Source: Acidobacteriota bacterium (lineage in GTDB: Bacteria; Acidobacteriota; Blastocatellia; RBC074). Taken from it: DNA of 46,143 nucleotides. The position numbers were made by a program, and so were the translations under genes. Position 1 is the stretch's first letter, and every line of letters begins with the position of its first letter. The stretch lies in assembly GCA_018268995.1 (NCBI GenBank), contig JAFDVL010000116.1, forward strand, positions 1-46,143, given 5' to 3'. Below the pieces are notes generated by a model. It was not told where the DNA came from, searched no databases, and saw only the letters and a list, made by a program, of their open reading frames with translations. Positions 35,749-44,426 of this stretch are shown in pieces.

Positions 35749-36115
35749 ATGGATCGAAAAAGCTGAAGGCGATTGGATTGTTGCGCAACAATGCTATCGC
35801 GCTCGTAAGTTTCCCAACTACGATGCGGCGTGCTTCCATTCTCAGCAATGCGCCGAAAAACTACTGAAAGCCAGATTGGTCGAAGCAGGAATCAATTTCC
35901 CGCGCACGCATGACCTCGTTACGCTGTTACAATTGGTGTTGCCAATTGAACCCAATTGGGCTTCGTTACAAATTGGGCTGATCGGGTTGAATGGCTATTC
36001 GGTCGCATTTCGCTATCCTGGAAGTTCTGCCACAAAACCCAGCGCGAAAGCGGCAATCAAGGAGTGCAAAGAAATACGACGAGTTATTCGTTTATCTTTT
36101 GGTCTGCCGCTTTGA
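35729..36115 (+). CDS. hepT: HEPN domain protein, putative toxin partner of the MNT gene
   Basis: A 128-residue all-alpha HEPN protein with the usual landmarks: AEGDWIVAQQCY, then the long helix AACFHSQQCAEKLLKARLVEAG, then PRTHDLVTLL, and YSVAFRYPG before the last helix. The ribonuclease motif RX4-6H of active HEPN toxins is not seen; the only close Arg/His pair is R-T-H. It may therefore be an inactive or HI0074-type partner. AAAGGTG lies just before the ATG. Its 3' end overlaps the 3' end of the convergent ATPase gene by 32 bases. Symbol is given by family only. Confidence 0.8.
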   Translation: MKLLTIEWIEKAEGDWIVAQQCYRARKFPNYDAACFHSQQCAEKLLKARLVEAGINFPRTHDLVTLLQLVLPIEPNWASLQIGLIGLNGYSVAFRYPGSSATKPSAKAAIKECKEIRRVIRLSFGLPL

Positions 36116-38840
36116 TTTTCAAAATATCAGGCAATTGCGGAGTGCCAGAGATTTTCCTGATTGCCTCTTCAGCCGTTTGCTTCATTGATTTGGGTTTATT
36201 TGAATTTTGTTCCTCGAAAAGTAGTGAGTGAAAGAGATTCCCGTATGAAGTCTGCCGTTCTTCCGTTTTTTGCGTTAGCTCCTTGAGAAGGGGGATCGCT
36301 TTTTGCGCGGGAACACCGCATTCGCCTAACTTTTCTACCGAAAATCTTCGCAGCCAATCGGGGTTAGTTTGATCCTTTGCCACATCAATCAAAGTGTCAA
36401 TGACCTGTTCAGAATCTGGAGCCGTATAAGCAACACCCCAAATTGCCTGCCATCGTAACCATTCATCGGCTTCTTTGTTTTGAATGATCTCAATTAAATC
36501 TGGTACGAAGGATTCGAAAATGTTGCCCTTCCCCCACGCGATTGAAATTCCAATTTTGCATGTTTCCTGATCGTCATCCTTGAGCATGCTCCGAACATAC
36601 GGGATGGATGCCTCTTCAAAGTTAGTGATTGCTCTTCCGAGGGAGAATTCAACTTCCCTTTTCAGTTCTTTCGATAAAAAGGGCTGAGCCTTTGGCTTTT
36701 TTAGCTTCTCGATCAGTAACGGGATTATTTCATCGGGGTCAAGTTCCAGACACTTTAAGGCATATCCAGCACTAGATCGAACAGCATCATCGGGGTCTTC
36801 TAAAGCCTCAACTACTTGAGGCAAGCACCCCCTCGCTCTAATCCCTATCGTTGATACTCCGTATAGCGCATTCCACTTCACTGTCGGATTTGTAGAGTTT
36901 AGCCCGTCCATGATCATAGGAATTAATGCGGCCTCTTCAGATTCATCGCCACTAACTACTTTTGCCAATGCTGAGATCACAGCCCCTTTTACCTCAGCAT
37001 TCTCATCATTAACCGCTTCTTTCAAGGCTTTTATGGCATCCGCCGCCTCACCTCTAATATTACCTATCGTCTGTGCAGCAGTCTGTTTTATTTTAGGGAC
37101 AGGGTCTTTAAGCAATTTACAAAGCGCGGGAAGAAAAGGTCTGAGCCTAGATTTTGGATTTATTTGCCTGCCCCTGAGGGTTGAAATTGCATAAATACGA
37201 TCATCAGCATCTGGAAGATCAAGCATAGCGATCAGTCGCTGAATCCGTCGCTTAAGCTGAACCTCATCCCTATTTCCAGTTGAAACTCCGGCTAGAGTCC
37301 CAAGCTCATCAATGATTTTTTCCGGAATACCATAATCTTCACTTTTTGATAGACAACATTCATGAATCGCAAGCAAAAAGCTTTTGTACTTATCTGAGTC
37401 CTTGATGCTTGATTTGACTTGATCGAAGAGCTGCCGCCAGAGGTCTTCCTTGTTTTTGTATTCTTCTACCAAGTACATTCCAGCGAGGTATTCAGCAAGG
37501 GGATCTAAAATAAGGCGGACTTCATCACGCCCTATCCCAACAGTCTGAATCAACCGCAAGCGATCTTCGAGATCGGTAAGTCGAGAGACATCTTCCGGGG
37601 ACAGCGCTGCGTGAAGCTCAGATTTTTTCGCAGTGGCTGGGTAGAAGTAACGTTTTAAGCAATGCCAGGCAACGATTTTTGCGATGCGTTGGACGACAAA
37701 ATCCTCCAAGAAGGTGCCCGAACTCTTGCGGTTAATTTCATTGACGTAGCTCAACATCAAATCAGGAATATTCTTTGGCAAATCTCTGTGAGGCGTATTC
37801 TCTTTTGCTGCAATCATCAAATCAGCATACATCTTAGCAATCAACACCGTGATTTCACGGTCTCCGACAGCTCTCATTAAATCAAGCTTTTCACAGGCTT
37901 TATACAAATCACGGTCTTCAAACAAGTCACTTTTTTGGAGGTGTGAAAAATAATCAACAAAGAACTTAACCAATTTATCCGTCTTGAGAAGTTGAGTATG
38001 AATTGTGTTCTTAATCGCCGTTTGTAACGTCTTCTCATCGCGCGAGGTAATGATTAAGGCTGCAATTGGAAACTCAGGGTGTTCAGGCTGGAACAGTTTT
38101 TGGGTCGTTTCACTCAATTCTGAAATCCCATCTACGATGACTAGGAGGCGCTTCTTCCTCAAAAGCTCTTCGACCAATTCTCTCGGTAATGGTTCAGCTT
38201 CCCCAATAAGTTCTCTTAACTCGCCCCGTATTAAATCAACCAAAGCATTTTGACCATCACCTATACTTTGCTCAATCAATACAGGCAACATTTTATGGGC
38301 TTCACAGAGCTGCTCTGTACGATTACCTGACATTGCCCACTTCCCAAGCAAACAAGCAAAACTTGTCTTTCCTGATCCACTATCACCTCGGATCAATAAT
38401 CTGATCCTTTTTTCTTTAAAGATTGGTCTGAGATGGTTGACGGAGATGATTCCAGGGGAATTTGTATTAAGCTTTACGTATACTTCGATCTGTACTTTAT
38501 GTAAGTCTACTGTGGATTTCTTCTGATAAGTCTCATTTACTTTAGGAAGGTGTTTCTTGACCCATGAGTCAAGCACTCTTGGAGTATAGGCAAACCAAGC
38601 TAGCAACTTAACAGGGGAGCCTTTTATCCCTATTTTCTCTAAGAGCCATTCTGGTTCGTAACGCCTAAAAAATGTATTGAGCCAGAGAAGCCCCAATGGA
38701 TAAACTATCCAAAGGATTCCAGTGATGGCAAACCACAAAACTCCCAAGCCGCCACCAGCTACAACCCAATTAGGAATCTTTGTGGCAATCTGGATTAACA
38801 GATCAATCATCTCTTGATAGTACAATAGTGACGGCTCCAC
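36084..38840 (-). CDS. Membrane-anchored NACHT/STAND ATPase with C-terminal HEAT repeats
   Basis: A 918-residue protein. The N-terminus has a hydrophobic helical hairpin (about 25-58) and a linker. A P-loop STAND domain follows, with Walker A GDSGSGKTS (152-160), Walker B RLLVIVDGIS (231-240) and sensor ALIITSRD (261-268). The middle region is helical. From about 545 to 900 come HEAT-like repeats, for example LLKDPVPKIKQTAAQTIGNI, ALEDPDDAVRSSAGYALK and DEWLRWQAIWGVAY. NACHT-like ATPases with repeat sensors and membrane effectors are known in antiphage defence; this assignment is by analogy. Composition is AT-richer than neighbours, suggesting transfer. The start is uncertain: GTG at 38840 (four bases after the oxidoreductase gene), TTG at 38825 with GGAG before it, or ATG at 38810. 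Confidence 0.85.
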   Translation of the reverse strand: MEPSLLYYQEMIDLLIQIATKIPNWVVAGGGLGVLWFAITGILWIVYPLGLLWLNTFFRRYEPEWLLEKIGIKGSPVKLLAWFAYTPRVLDSWVKKHLPKVNETYQKKSTVDLHKVQIEVYVKLNTNSPGIISVNHLRPIFKEKRIRLLIRGDSGSGKTSFACLLGKWAMSGNRTEQLCEAHKMLPVLIEQSIGDGQNALVDLIRGELRELIGEAEPLPRELVEELLRKKRLLVIVDGISELSETTQKLFQPEHPEFPIAALIITSRDEKTLQTAIKNTIHTQLLKTDKLVKFFVDYFSHLQKSDLFEDRDLYKACEKLDLMRAVGDREITVLIAKMYADLMIAAKENTPHRDLPKNIPDLMLSYVNEINRKSSGTFLEDFVVQRIAKIVAWHCLKRYFYPATAKKSELHAALSPEDVSRLTDLEDRLRLIQTVGIGRDEVRLILDPLAEYLAGMYLVEEYKNKEDLWRQLFDQVKSSIKDSDKYKSFLLAIHECCLSKSEDYGIPEKIIDELGTLAGVSTGNRDEVQLKRRIQRLIAMLDLPDADDRIYAISTLRGRQINPKSRLRPFLPALCKLLKDPVPKIKQTAAQTIGNIRGEAADAIKALKEAVNDENAEVKGAVISALAKVVSGDESEEAALIPMIMDGLNSTNPTVKWNALYGVSTIGIRARGCLPQVVEALEDPDDAVRSSAGYALKCLELDPDEIIPLLIEKLKKPKAQPFLSKELKREVEFSLGRAITNFEEASIPYVRSMLKDDDQETCKIGISIAWGKGNIFESFVPDLIEIIQNKEADEWLRWQAIWGVAYTAPDSEQVIDTLIDVAKDQTNPDWLRRFSVEKLGECGVPAQKAIPLLKELTQKTEERQTSYGNLFHSLLFEEQNSNKPKSMKQTAEEAIRKISGTPQLPDILKIKAADQKINE

Positions 38841-38844
38841 GTAA

Positions 38845-40929
38845 TCAGCATTTTTCTACCTCTACCAACACATCGTAAAACGTCGCCGCCGCGCCCAAAT
38901 CCGTCAGCCCTTGCGATGTCACATCATTCGCGTTCGTTCCGTCCGTCAACTTTTTCCACCACACGGACAATGCAACAACCACGCCGCTCCGAGCTTTGTC
39001 TGATACGCGGGCTTTGGCGGTGAATGTGCCTCGATCATTGAAGATTTTCACGCGGTCGCCATCCGTGATGCCACGCGCGGCAGCGTCGTCGGGGTGGATT
39101 TCCAGGAAAGGTTCTTTCTCAGCCTGCACAAACGACGGAAGATTCGCAAAGCTTGAATTCAGGAAGTTGTGCGCGGGCGGTGAGATGATTGCCAACGGGT
39201 ATTTTGCTGCGATGTTTGGCGCAGTCTGTACCGATTCGCGCGGCGGGATGTATGTAGGTAAGGGATCGAAACCCTGCTTTGCCAACGCCTCGCTGAAGAA
39301 TTCGCATTTGCCTGAAGGGGTCGGGAAATTGCCTTCTGCAAATGGTGCGTAGCGTTCGGGCACGTTCAGGCGTTGCCATCCGTTTTCCTTCAGCGTCGCA
39401 AACTCAATCGTCTTCATCCGCTCGTGATCGAAGTTGAACGCATGCGCGCCAATCTCTTCGTCACTTTCGGCAAAGCAAGGATCGTCAAAGCCCATTCGCG
39501 CGGCAAGCAGGCGAAAGACCTCACTGTTCGGCTTCGCTTCGCCGAGCGGCGCAATCGCGGGATTGTTCGCCAGCACGTAGATGTGGCCGTAGGCTTTGTG
39601 AACGTCGAATTGCTCCAGTTGTGTCGTCGCAGGCAACACAATGTCGGCATAGTCAGCCGTGTCCGTTTGGAAGATTTCGTGGACAACGGTGAAAAGGTCT
39701 TCTCGCGCAAAGCCCGCAATCACTTTGCCAGAATCAGGTGCAACTGCGACGGGATTGGAATTGTACACATAGATCGCTTTGACAGGAGGATCAAGCGGGA
39801 CGCCTGAATTATCAGGCAGTCGCCAATCCCCCAGCAACGCATCGCCAATTGCCGACATATTGATCATTCGCGTGCCGGGCAGAATCAGGTCTGGCCGTTC
39901 CAAGGCGTTTGTGTCGAGACTGAAGGTGCCGGAACTGGAAAGCAAAACGCCTCCCGCAGGATCGCGCCATGCCCCTGTCAACGCAGGCAGACAGGCAATA
40001 TTGCGCACTGCCATTCCCCCGCCCGCGTGTCGCTGCATTCCATAATTCAAGCGAATGGCCGCTGGCGTTGTCGTTGCATATTCGCGGGCAAAATTGACGA
40101 TTGCTTCTTCGCTCAAACCTGTAATCGCTGCAACACGCGACGGCGGGTAATCCGTTACGCGCTCTTTGAGTAGTTCATAACCATGCGTGTATTTGCTGAT
40201 GTAATCCGCATCAATCAGATTTTCATTGATGATGACGTTCATCATGGCCAAAGCCAGCGCGCCATCTGTGCCGGGTAACAAGGCAATATGTTCGTGGCAT
40301 TTTTCAGCCGTCAGCGAACGGTAAGGATCAATTGCAATCAGTTTGGCCCCACGTCGTTTGGCTTCCAGAATCTTCGGCATCAGATGGACGTTTGAGGTTT
40401 GTGGGTTGCCGCCCCAAATCACGATCAGCTTTGCCTCATCAAATCGCTCCATGTCGGTGCCAATACTGGCCCCAATCGTTGCTTTGTATCCCGCAGCACC
40501 TGCCGTAGCACAGATCGTCCGATCCAACAGCGACGCGCCGAGCTTATGAAAAAATCGCCGATCCATAGATTGAGATTGCACCAGCCCCATTGTTCCGGCA
40601 TAGCTATAAGGCAGGATTGCCTGCGGCCCGTATTCATTGGCGATGGACTTAAATTTGGTGGCAATTGTATCAAGCGCCTCGTCCCAGGAAATGCGGGTAA
40701 AAATGCCCTTCCCTTTTTCGCCAACACGTTTCATCGGATAGAGAACACGCTGGTCGCTATAGGTGCGCTCCAGATAACGATTCACTTTGGTGCAAAGAAA
40801 ACCGTTCGTAGTGGGATGATCTTTCGCCCCTTCAACTTTGATGGCCTTTCCATCTTCTACGGTGACGAGGATGGCACAGGTATCAGGGCAATCGTGTGGA
40901 CAGGCGGCGCGAATAATTTGTGTTGTCAT
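38845..40929 (-). CDS. Molybdopterin-dependent oxidoreductase (DMSO reductase superfamily)
   Basis: A 694-residue protein with an N-terminal [4Fe-4S] site (C10, C14, C18 and C46 in CPHDCPDTC and NGFLCTK). The molybdopterin-binding domain follows (ISWDEALDTIATKFK, VIWGGNPQTSNVHL, LIAIDPYRSLTAEKC), and the C-terminal molydop-binding barrel ends in ARGITDGDRVKIFNDRGTF. Cys in TICATAG is a candidate metal ligand. There is no Tat signal, so it should stay in the cytoplasm. The ATG at 40929 has GGAG eight bases upstream; a frame extending to 41046 is disregarded. No iron-sulfur or membrane subunit is adjacent, so its electron partner is unknown. The cofactor would need moaD, present elsewhere in the window. 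Confidence 0.92.
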   Translation of the reverse strand: MTTQIIRAACPHDCPDTCAILVTVEDGKAIKVEGAKDHPTTNGFLCTKVNRYLERTYSDQRVLYPMKRVGEKGKGIFTRISWDEALDTIATKFKSIANEYGPQAILPYSYAGTMGLVQSQSMDRRFFHKLGASLLDRTICATAGAAGYKATIGASIGTDMERFDEAKLIVIWGGNPQTSNVHLMPKILEAKRRGAKLIAIDPYRSLTAEKCHEHIALLPGTDGALALAMMNVIINENLIDADYISKYTHGYELLKERVTDYPPSRVAAITGLSEEAIVNFAREYATTTPAAIRLNYGMQRHAGGGMAVRNIACLPALTGAWRDPAGGVLLSSSGTFSLDTNALERPDLILPGTRMINMSAIGDALLGDWRLPDNSGVPLDPPVKAIYVYNSNPVAVAPDSGKVIAGFAREDLFTVVHEIFQTDTADYADIVLPATTQLEQFDVHKAYGHIYVLANNPAIAPLGEAKPNSEVFRLLAARMGFDDPCFAESDEEIGAHAFNFDHERMKTIEFATLKENGWQRLNVPERYAPFAEGNFPTPSGKCEFFSEALAKQGFDPLPTYIPPRESVQTAPNIAAKYPLAIISPPAHNFLNSSFANLPSFVQAEKEPFLEIHPDDAAARGITDGDRVKIFNDRGTFTAKARVSDKARSGVVVALSVWWKKLTDGTNANDVTSQGLTDLGAAATFYDVLVEVEKC

Positions 40930-41117
40930 AAGAAAGTCTCCAAATAGATGACCGGAATTATAACTTTGATGACGCTGAGAGCGTAGCGCCTGGACTAAAA
41001 TGGTGCTATTTTTCGCCTGCTTTCTTGAAAAGAAACCGATTAACAAGAAGGCGCGGGGTCAATCAATTGAGACAAAACGTCTACATTACTAAATTCAAGA
41101 CACAGGGAGTGAATTCA

Positions 41118-42050
41118 ATGTCGCAGACAAAACAATTTTCTCGGCGTGAGCTCTTGCAAAAAGCGGCGACCGGGCTTGGGGCGATGGCGCTCACATCAAG
41201 CGTTGAGGCGGGGCGCATTTTGAACTTTTGGCAGCCTGCACAGTCGCAGTACAAACTCGCCCCCAAACATCTCAAACCGCTCAAGCTCAAAGGCCGACTT
41301 AAGCAATCGGCATGTCGTTGGTGCTACAACAAAATTTCTTTTGAAGATTTGTGCAAGGCGGCCAAAGCGATGGGTCTGGTCGGGATTGATCTGGTTAATG
41401 ACAGAAAGGATTGGGAAACGCTGAAACGCTATGGGTTGCAGGCGACAATGGTTTCCGGGGCAGGCACCATTCCCATTGGCTTCAATCGCCTGGAGCATCA
41501 CGATAAACTCGTGCAGGATTTTCACGCCAATGCCAAAGCCGCCTCAGAAGCAGGCTGGAAAAATGTCATCACATTTTCCGGGAATCGCGTGGGGAAGCCT
41601 GATGGAGAAGCCATTGATAATTGTGTCGTAGGTCTGAATCGAATCAAGAGCATAGCAGAGGAATTCAACGTGACGATCTGTATGGAGTTGCTCAACTCAA
41701 AAGTGAATCATAAGGATTATCACTTTGACCATATGCCCTGGGGGGTTGAAGTCGTCAAACGTGTCAATCATCCGCGCGTCAAAATCCTCTATGACATTTA
41801 TCACGCGCAAATTATGGATGGCGACATCATCCGTACAATTCGAGACAATTTTCAATGGATCGGGCATTTCCACACAGGAGGCGTGCCGGGACGCCATGAG
41901 ATTGATGATACGCAGGAATTGAACTGGCGCACCGTGATGAAAGCAATCGCGGATTTAGGCTATCAGGGCTTTGTCGCACACGAGTTCGTGCCAACCAAGC
42001 CAGACCCACTGGATTCATTGCGAGAGGCAATTTTACTAAGTGATGTGTAG
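41118..42050 (+). CDS. Tat-exported TIM-barrel sugar isomerase/epimerase-like protein
   Basis: A 310-residue protein whose start (GGGAG nine bases before the ATG) gives a Tat signal, FSRRELLQKAATGLGAMALT. The body is a xylose isomerase-like TIM barrel of the hydroxypyruvate isomerase group. Metal or substrate residues are probably the Glu in TICMELLNSKVNHKDY, the Asp/His in KILYDIYHAQIMDGD, the His in WIGHFHTGGVPGRHE and the Glu in GFVAHEFVP. Homologues occur in Planctomycetota and Acidobacteriota as secreted proteins of unknown substrate. It is divergent from the molybdopterin oxidoreductase gene and is followed by a shared terminator. Confidence 0.88.
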   Translation: MSQTKQFSRRELLQKAATGLGAMALTSSVEAGRILNFWQPAQSQYKLAPKHLKPLKLKGRLKQSACRWCYNKISFEDLCKAAKAMGLVGIDLVNDRKDWETLKRYGLQATMVSGAGTIPIGFNRLEHHDKLVQDFHANAKAASEAGWKNVITFSGNRVGKPDGEAIDNCVVGLNRIKSIAEEFNVTICMELLNSKVNHKDYHFDHMPWGVEVVKRVNHPRVKILYDIYHAQIMDGDIIRTIRDNFQWIGHFHTGGVPGRHEIDDTQELNWRTVMKAIADLGYQGFVAHEFVPTKPDPLDSLREAILLSDV

Positions 42051-42070
42051 CAAGATGAAGGCAGGCAAAG

Positions 42071-42114
42071 AAAAAGCGAGGTGCCCAAACTGGTGTCAGG
42101 GCTTCTCGCTTTTT
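42071..42114. terminator. Bidirectional terminator between the TIM-barrel and RHH-like genes
   Basis: AAAAAGCGAG (42071-42080) pairs with CTCGCTTTTT (42105-42114); an inner GCCC/GGGC stem lies inside. A and T runs flank the stem on both sides, as expected for convergent genes. Confidence 0.88.
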
Positions 42115-42128
42115 GCCAATCGGATTGC

Positions 42129-42518
42129 TTATTGTTGGGAATCTGTTCCAACCGATTGACGCAATTCATTCCGCAATCGCTCAATTTCTTCAAGCTTGTT
42201 CTGAATGCGCTCAAATAATCCTGCTTGGGCTTTGATGCCTTCTGCAATCAGGAAATTCGCAGCATCCGTGCGGGATTTGTAAATTCCAGCTGAAACTAAC
42301 GTATCAAGTGCGTCGGATTCTTTTTCACCAAGTCGTAATAACACGGTCGTGTCTTTGACATTCATCGCGCGCTCGACTGCTTTATTAATCGTTTCGGGAG
42401 CCTTCGTCACAAAATCCCGAATTGCACTTACCACTTCTTCGACCGTGGACGGTTGATGAGGTGGGGTTTGTTGCGGTGTTGGATTCTGCACTAATTGTTC
42501 ACCAGACTGATTACTCAT
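42129..42518 (-). CDS. Ribbon-helix-helix-like protein of unknown function
   Basis: A 129-residue protein. The N-terminal 30 residues are a Gln/Pro-rich, probably disordered segment. Then come an amphipathic helix (VEEVVSAIRDFV) and a stretch that reads like a ribbon-helix-helix fold: strand TTVLLRLG, helix EKESDALDTLVSAG, turn YKSRTDAANFLIAEGI. A charged helix, LEEIERLRNELRQ, ends it. RHH proteins bind DNA as dimers, often as autoregulators or antitoxins; no partner gene is next to it. The ATG at 42518 has a strong GGAGG four bases upstream. The function is inferred from the pattern only. Confidence 0.6.
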   Translation of the reverse strand: MSNQSGEQLVQNPTPQQTPPHQPSTVEEVVSAIRDFVTKAPETINKAVERAMNVKDTTVLLRLGEKESDALDTLVSAGIYKSRTDAANFLIAEGIKAQAGLFERIQNKLEEIERLRNELRQSVGTDSQQ

Positions 42519-42780
42519 AATTCCTCCATATTGGTTAGGTGAAAACATCAACGTCGTCAGTATGGTGAAAGTTCCAATCAATCACAAGCATTCGCAAAAT
42601 CTTCGCCCTCGGTCACGCCGGTATTTTTCTTTGGTTTTCGACATCACAACTTGCATCAGAACTTGCTAGTTACAAGGCATTGGCCAATAATTTCCATGTT
42701 CTCCGATTCCTTAATTGTCTCTTGTTCTCTTGATTCGTTCTACCAAACTTTAGATGTCTATCGAGACAAAGGAGGAACCC

Positions 42781-43197
42781 ATGCTACAAAAATTGTTCGT
42801 ACTTACAATTCTGACTTTAGGAGTAGCGGTATCAATGTACTCGCTCTCGACCCCGCTTTCCGCCGAGGCACAAAGTAAGGGGAAATCGAATAGCGAAGGG
42901 CGGAAGCTTTTCCTGCAAAATTGCGTGACTTGTCATGGCGCTGATGCAAAAGGCACGGGGCCGATGGCCAAGTTACTCAAGAAAGCGCCCGCAGATTTGA
43001 CGAAGGTTGAAAAAGAAAATGGGAAGTTCCCATTTGCACGCGTCGAACGCACGATCTCAGGGGCTGATATGCTGGAATCTCATGGCACCAGAGATATGCC
43101 GGTTTGGGGCACAGTGCTGCGACGAAAGCACGGTCACGGTTTCGCTACACTGGAAATCTATAATTTGACCAAGTACATCGAATCCATTCAGGAATAA
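42781..43197 (+). CDS. Secreted mono-haem cytochrome c
   Basis: A 138-residue class I cytochrome c. The signal peptide (KLFVLTILTLGVAVSMYSLS) is followed by one haem motif, CVTCH (48-52), and an axial Met candidate in RDMPVWGTVL; LEIYNLTKYIESIQ forms the C-terminal helix. AAAGGAGGAA lies just before the ATG, which fixes the start. The next gene, on the same strand 178 bases on, encodes a di-haem peroxidase-like protein, so this cytochrome could be its electron donor. It probably acts in the periplasm. A stem, ACTCAAC/GTTGAGT, lies downstream at 43203-43230. Confidence 0.9.
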   Translation: MLQKLFVLTILTLGVAVSMYSLSTPLSAEAQSKGKSNSEGRKLFLQNCVTCHGADAKGTGPMAKLLKKAPADLTKVEKENGKFPFARVERTISGADMLESHGTRDMPVWGTVLRRKHGHGFATLEIYNLTKYIESIQE

Positions 43198-43374
43198 AGT
43201 AAACTCAACGAACCTGCACATAAGTTGAGTCAACCACTTCATTTCTGATCATCCCATCAGGATTCTTTGAATCTGCAACCCAAACTTTATTTGAGCCTCG
43301 CCAGGCGATTATCGCAGAGAAAATTAAATCTTTCCTTCATCGCCTGGTCATTCATCGTTGTTTGTGAGGTGGTT

Positions 43375-44415
43375 ATGTGTAGCTTAGGCCATCAAAAACA
43401 CGCGGCTATTTCACGTTACATAAAGGTCTCGCTGCTGACGGTTAGTCTGCTTTTCATTATCAATGCAGCCAATGAAAACTCACTCCTTCAGAAAGCTCGC
43501 CACAGATTTGGCGTCATTCCTGGAAAACCACCTGAACTGACAAAGAATCCGTTATCCGCAGCGAAAATCGAATTGGGAAAGATGCTGTTTTTTGAGGGAA
43601 GACTTTCGGCGAATGGTTCAGTCAGCTGCAATACCTGCCATGATTTAGCCAAAGCGGGAGTGGATAATCTTGAGACCTCCATTGGAATGAATGGCCAGAA
43701 AGGCAATCGCAATAGCCCCACTGTATACAACGCCATCTTCAACTTTGCACAATTTTGGGATGGCAGAGCCAGCGATTTGCAGGAACAAGCCAAAGGCCCG
43801 ATTCAGGCTGCCATCGAGATGAACAACAAGCCAGACCAAGCCATCCAAACCTTGAAGTCAATTCCGGCCTACGCTGGTTTATTCCGGGCCGCATTCCCCA
43901 ACGATGCGGAGCCAATCACATTCGAGAATCTGGCCAAGGCAATCGAGGCATTTGAAGCGACACTGCTGACACCGGAATCACGATTTGACCAATATCTATC
44001 CGGCGATGAAGCAATTCTGACTGAGCAGGAAAAACGCGGGTTAGGACTTTTTATTACTAAAGATTGTGCAACTTGCCATAAAGGCATCAATCTGGGCGGC
44101 CTGAGCTATCACCGCTTTGGAGTTGCTAAAAAACCCGGTGACACAATTTTGCCCCCAAACGATAAAGGTCGCCTTTCGGTAACGCACAGCGCGAGTGACG
44201 AATATGTGTTCCGCGCGCCGAGCTTGCGAAATGTTGAGTTGACTGCTCCGTATTTCCATAGCGGCAAAGTATGGGATTTGAAAGAAGCCATCACGGTGAT
44301 GACTACGGTGCAATTAGGCGTGAAGATGAAAGACAAAGAGGTTGAGGAGATAGCTGCATTTCTAAAAACCCTAACCGGAAAAATCCCGACGATTGTGCCT
44401 CCCAAACTCCCGTAA
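43375..44415 (+). CDS. Di-haem cytochrome c peroxidase / MauG family protein
   Basis: A 346-residue periplasmic protein. Starting at the ATG at 43375 (GAGGT six bases upstream) it has a hydrophobic export segment (VSLLTVSLLFIINA). There are two haem motifs, CNTCH (85-89) and CATCH (about 231-235). Also seen are LGKMLFFEGRLSANGSVSC, RNSPTVYNAIFNFAQFWDGR and the late FRAPSLRNVELTAPYFHSG. All are landmarks of the CcpA/MauG group, which reduces hydrogen peroxide or oxidises protein or organic substrates. Which of these applies is not decided. It converges on uvrB with an 11-base gap. Confidence 0.92.
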   Translation: MCSLGHQKHAAISRYIKVSLLTVSLLFIINAANENSLLQKARHRFGVIPGKPPELTKNPLSAAKIELGKMLFFEGRLSANGSVSCNTCHDLAKAGVDNLETSIGMNGQKGNRNSPTVYNAIFNFAQFWDGRASDLQEQAKGPIQAAIEMNNKPDQAIQTLKSIPAYAGLFRAAFPNDAEPITFENLAKAIEAFEATLLTPESRFDQYLSGDEAILTEQEKRGLGLFITKDCATCHKGINLGGLSYHRFGVAKKPGDTILPPNDKGRLSVTHSASDEYVFRAPSLRNVELTAPYFHSGKVWDLKEAITVMTTVQLGVKMKDKEVEEIAAFLKTLTGKIPTIVPPKLP

Positions 44416-44426
44416 AATGCGCGGAA

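Noticed and set aside
39373..39807. A 144-codon plus-strand open frame
   Set aside because: Antisense shadow of the molybdopterin oxidoreductase, rich in Arg and Val, with no family resemblance.
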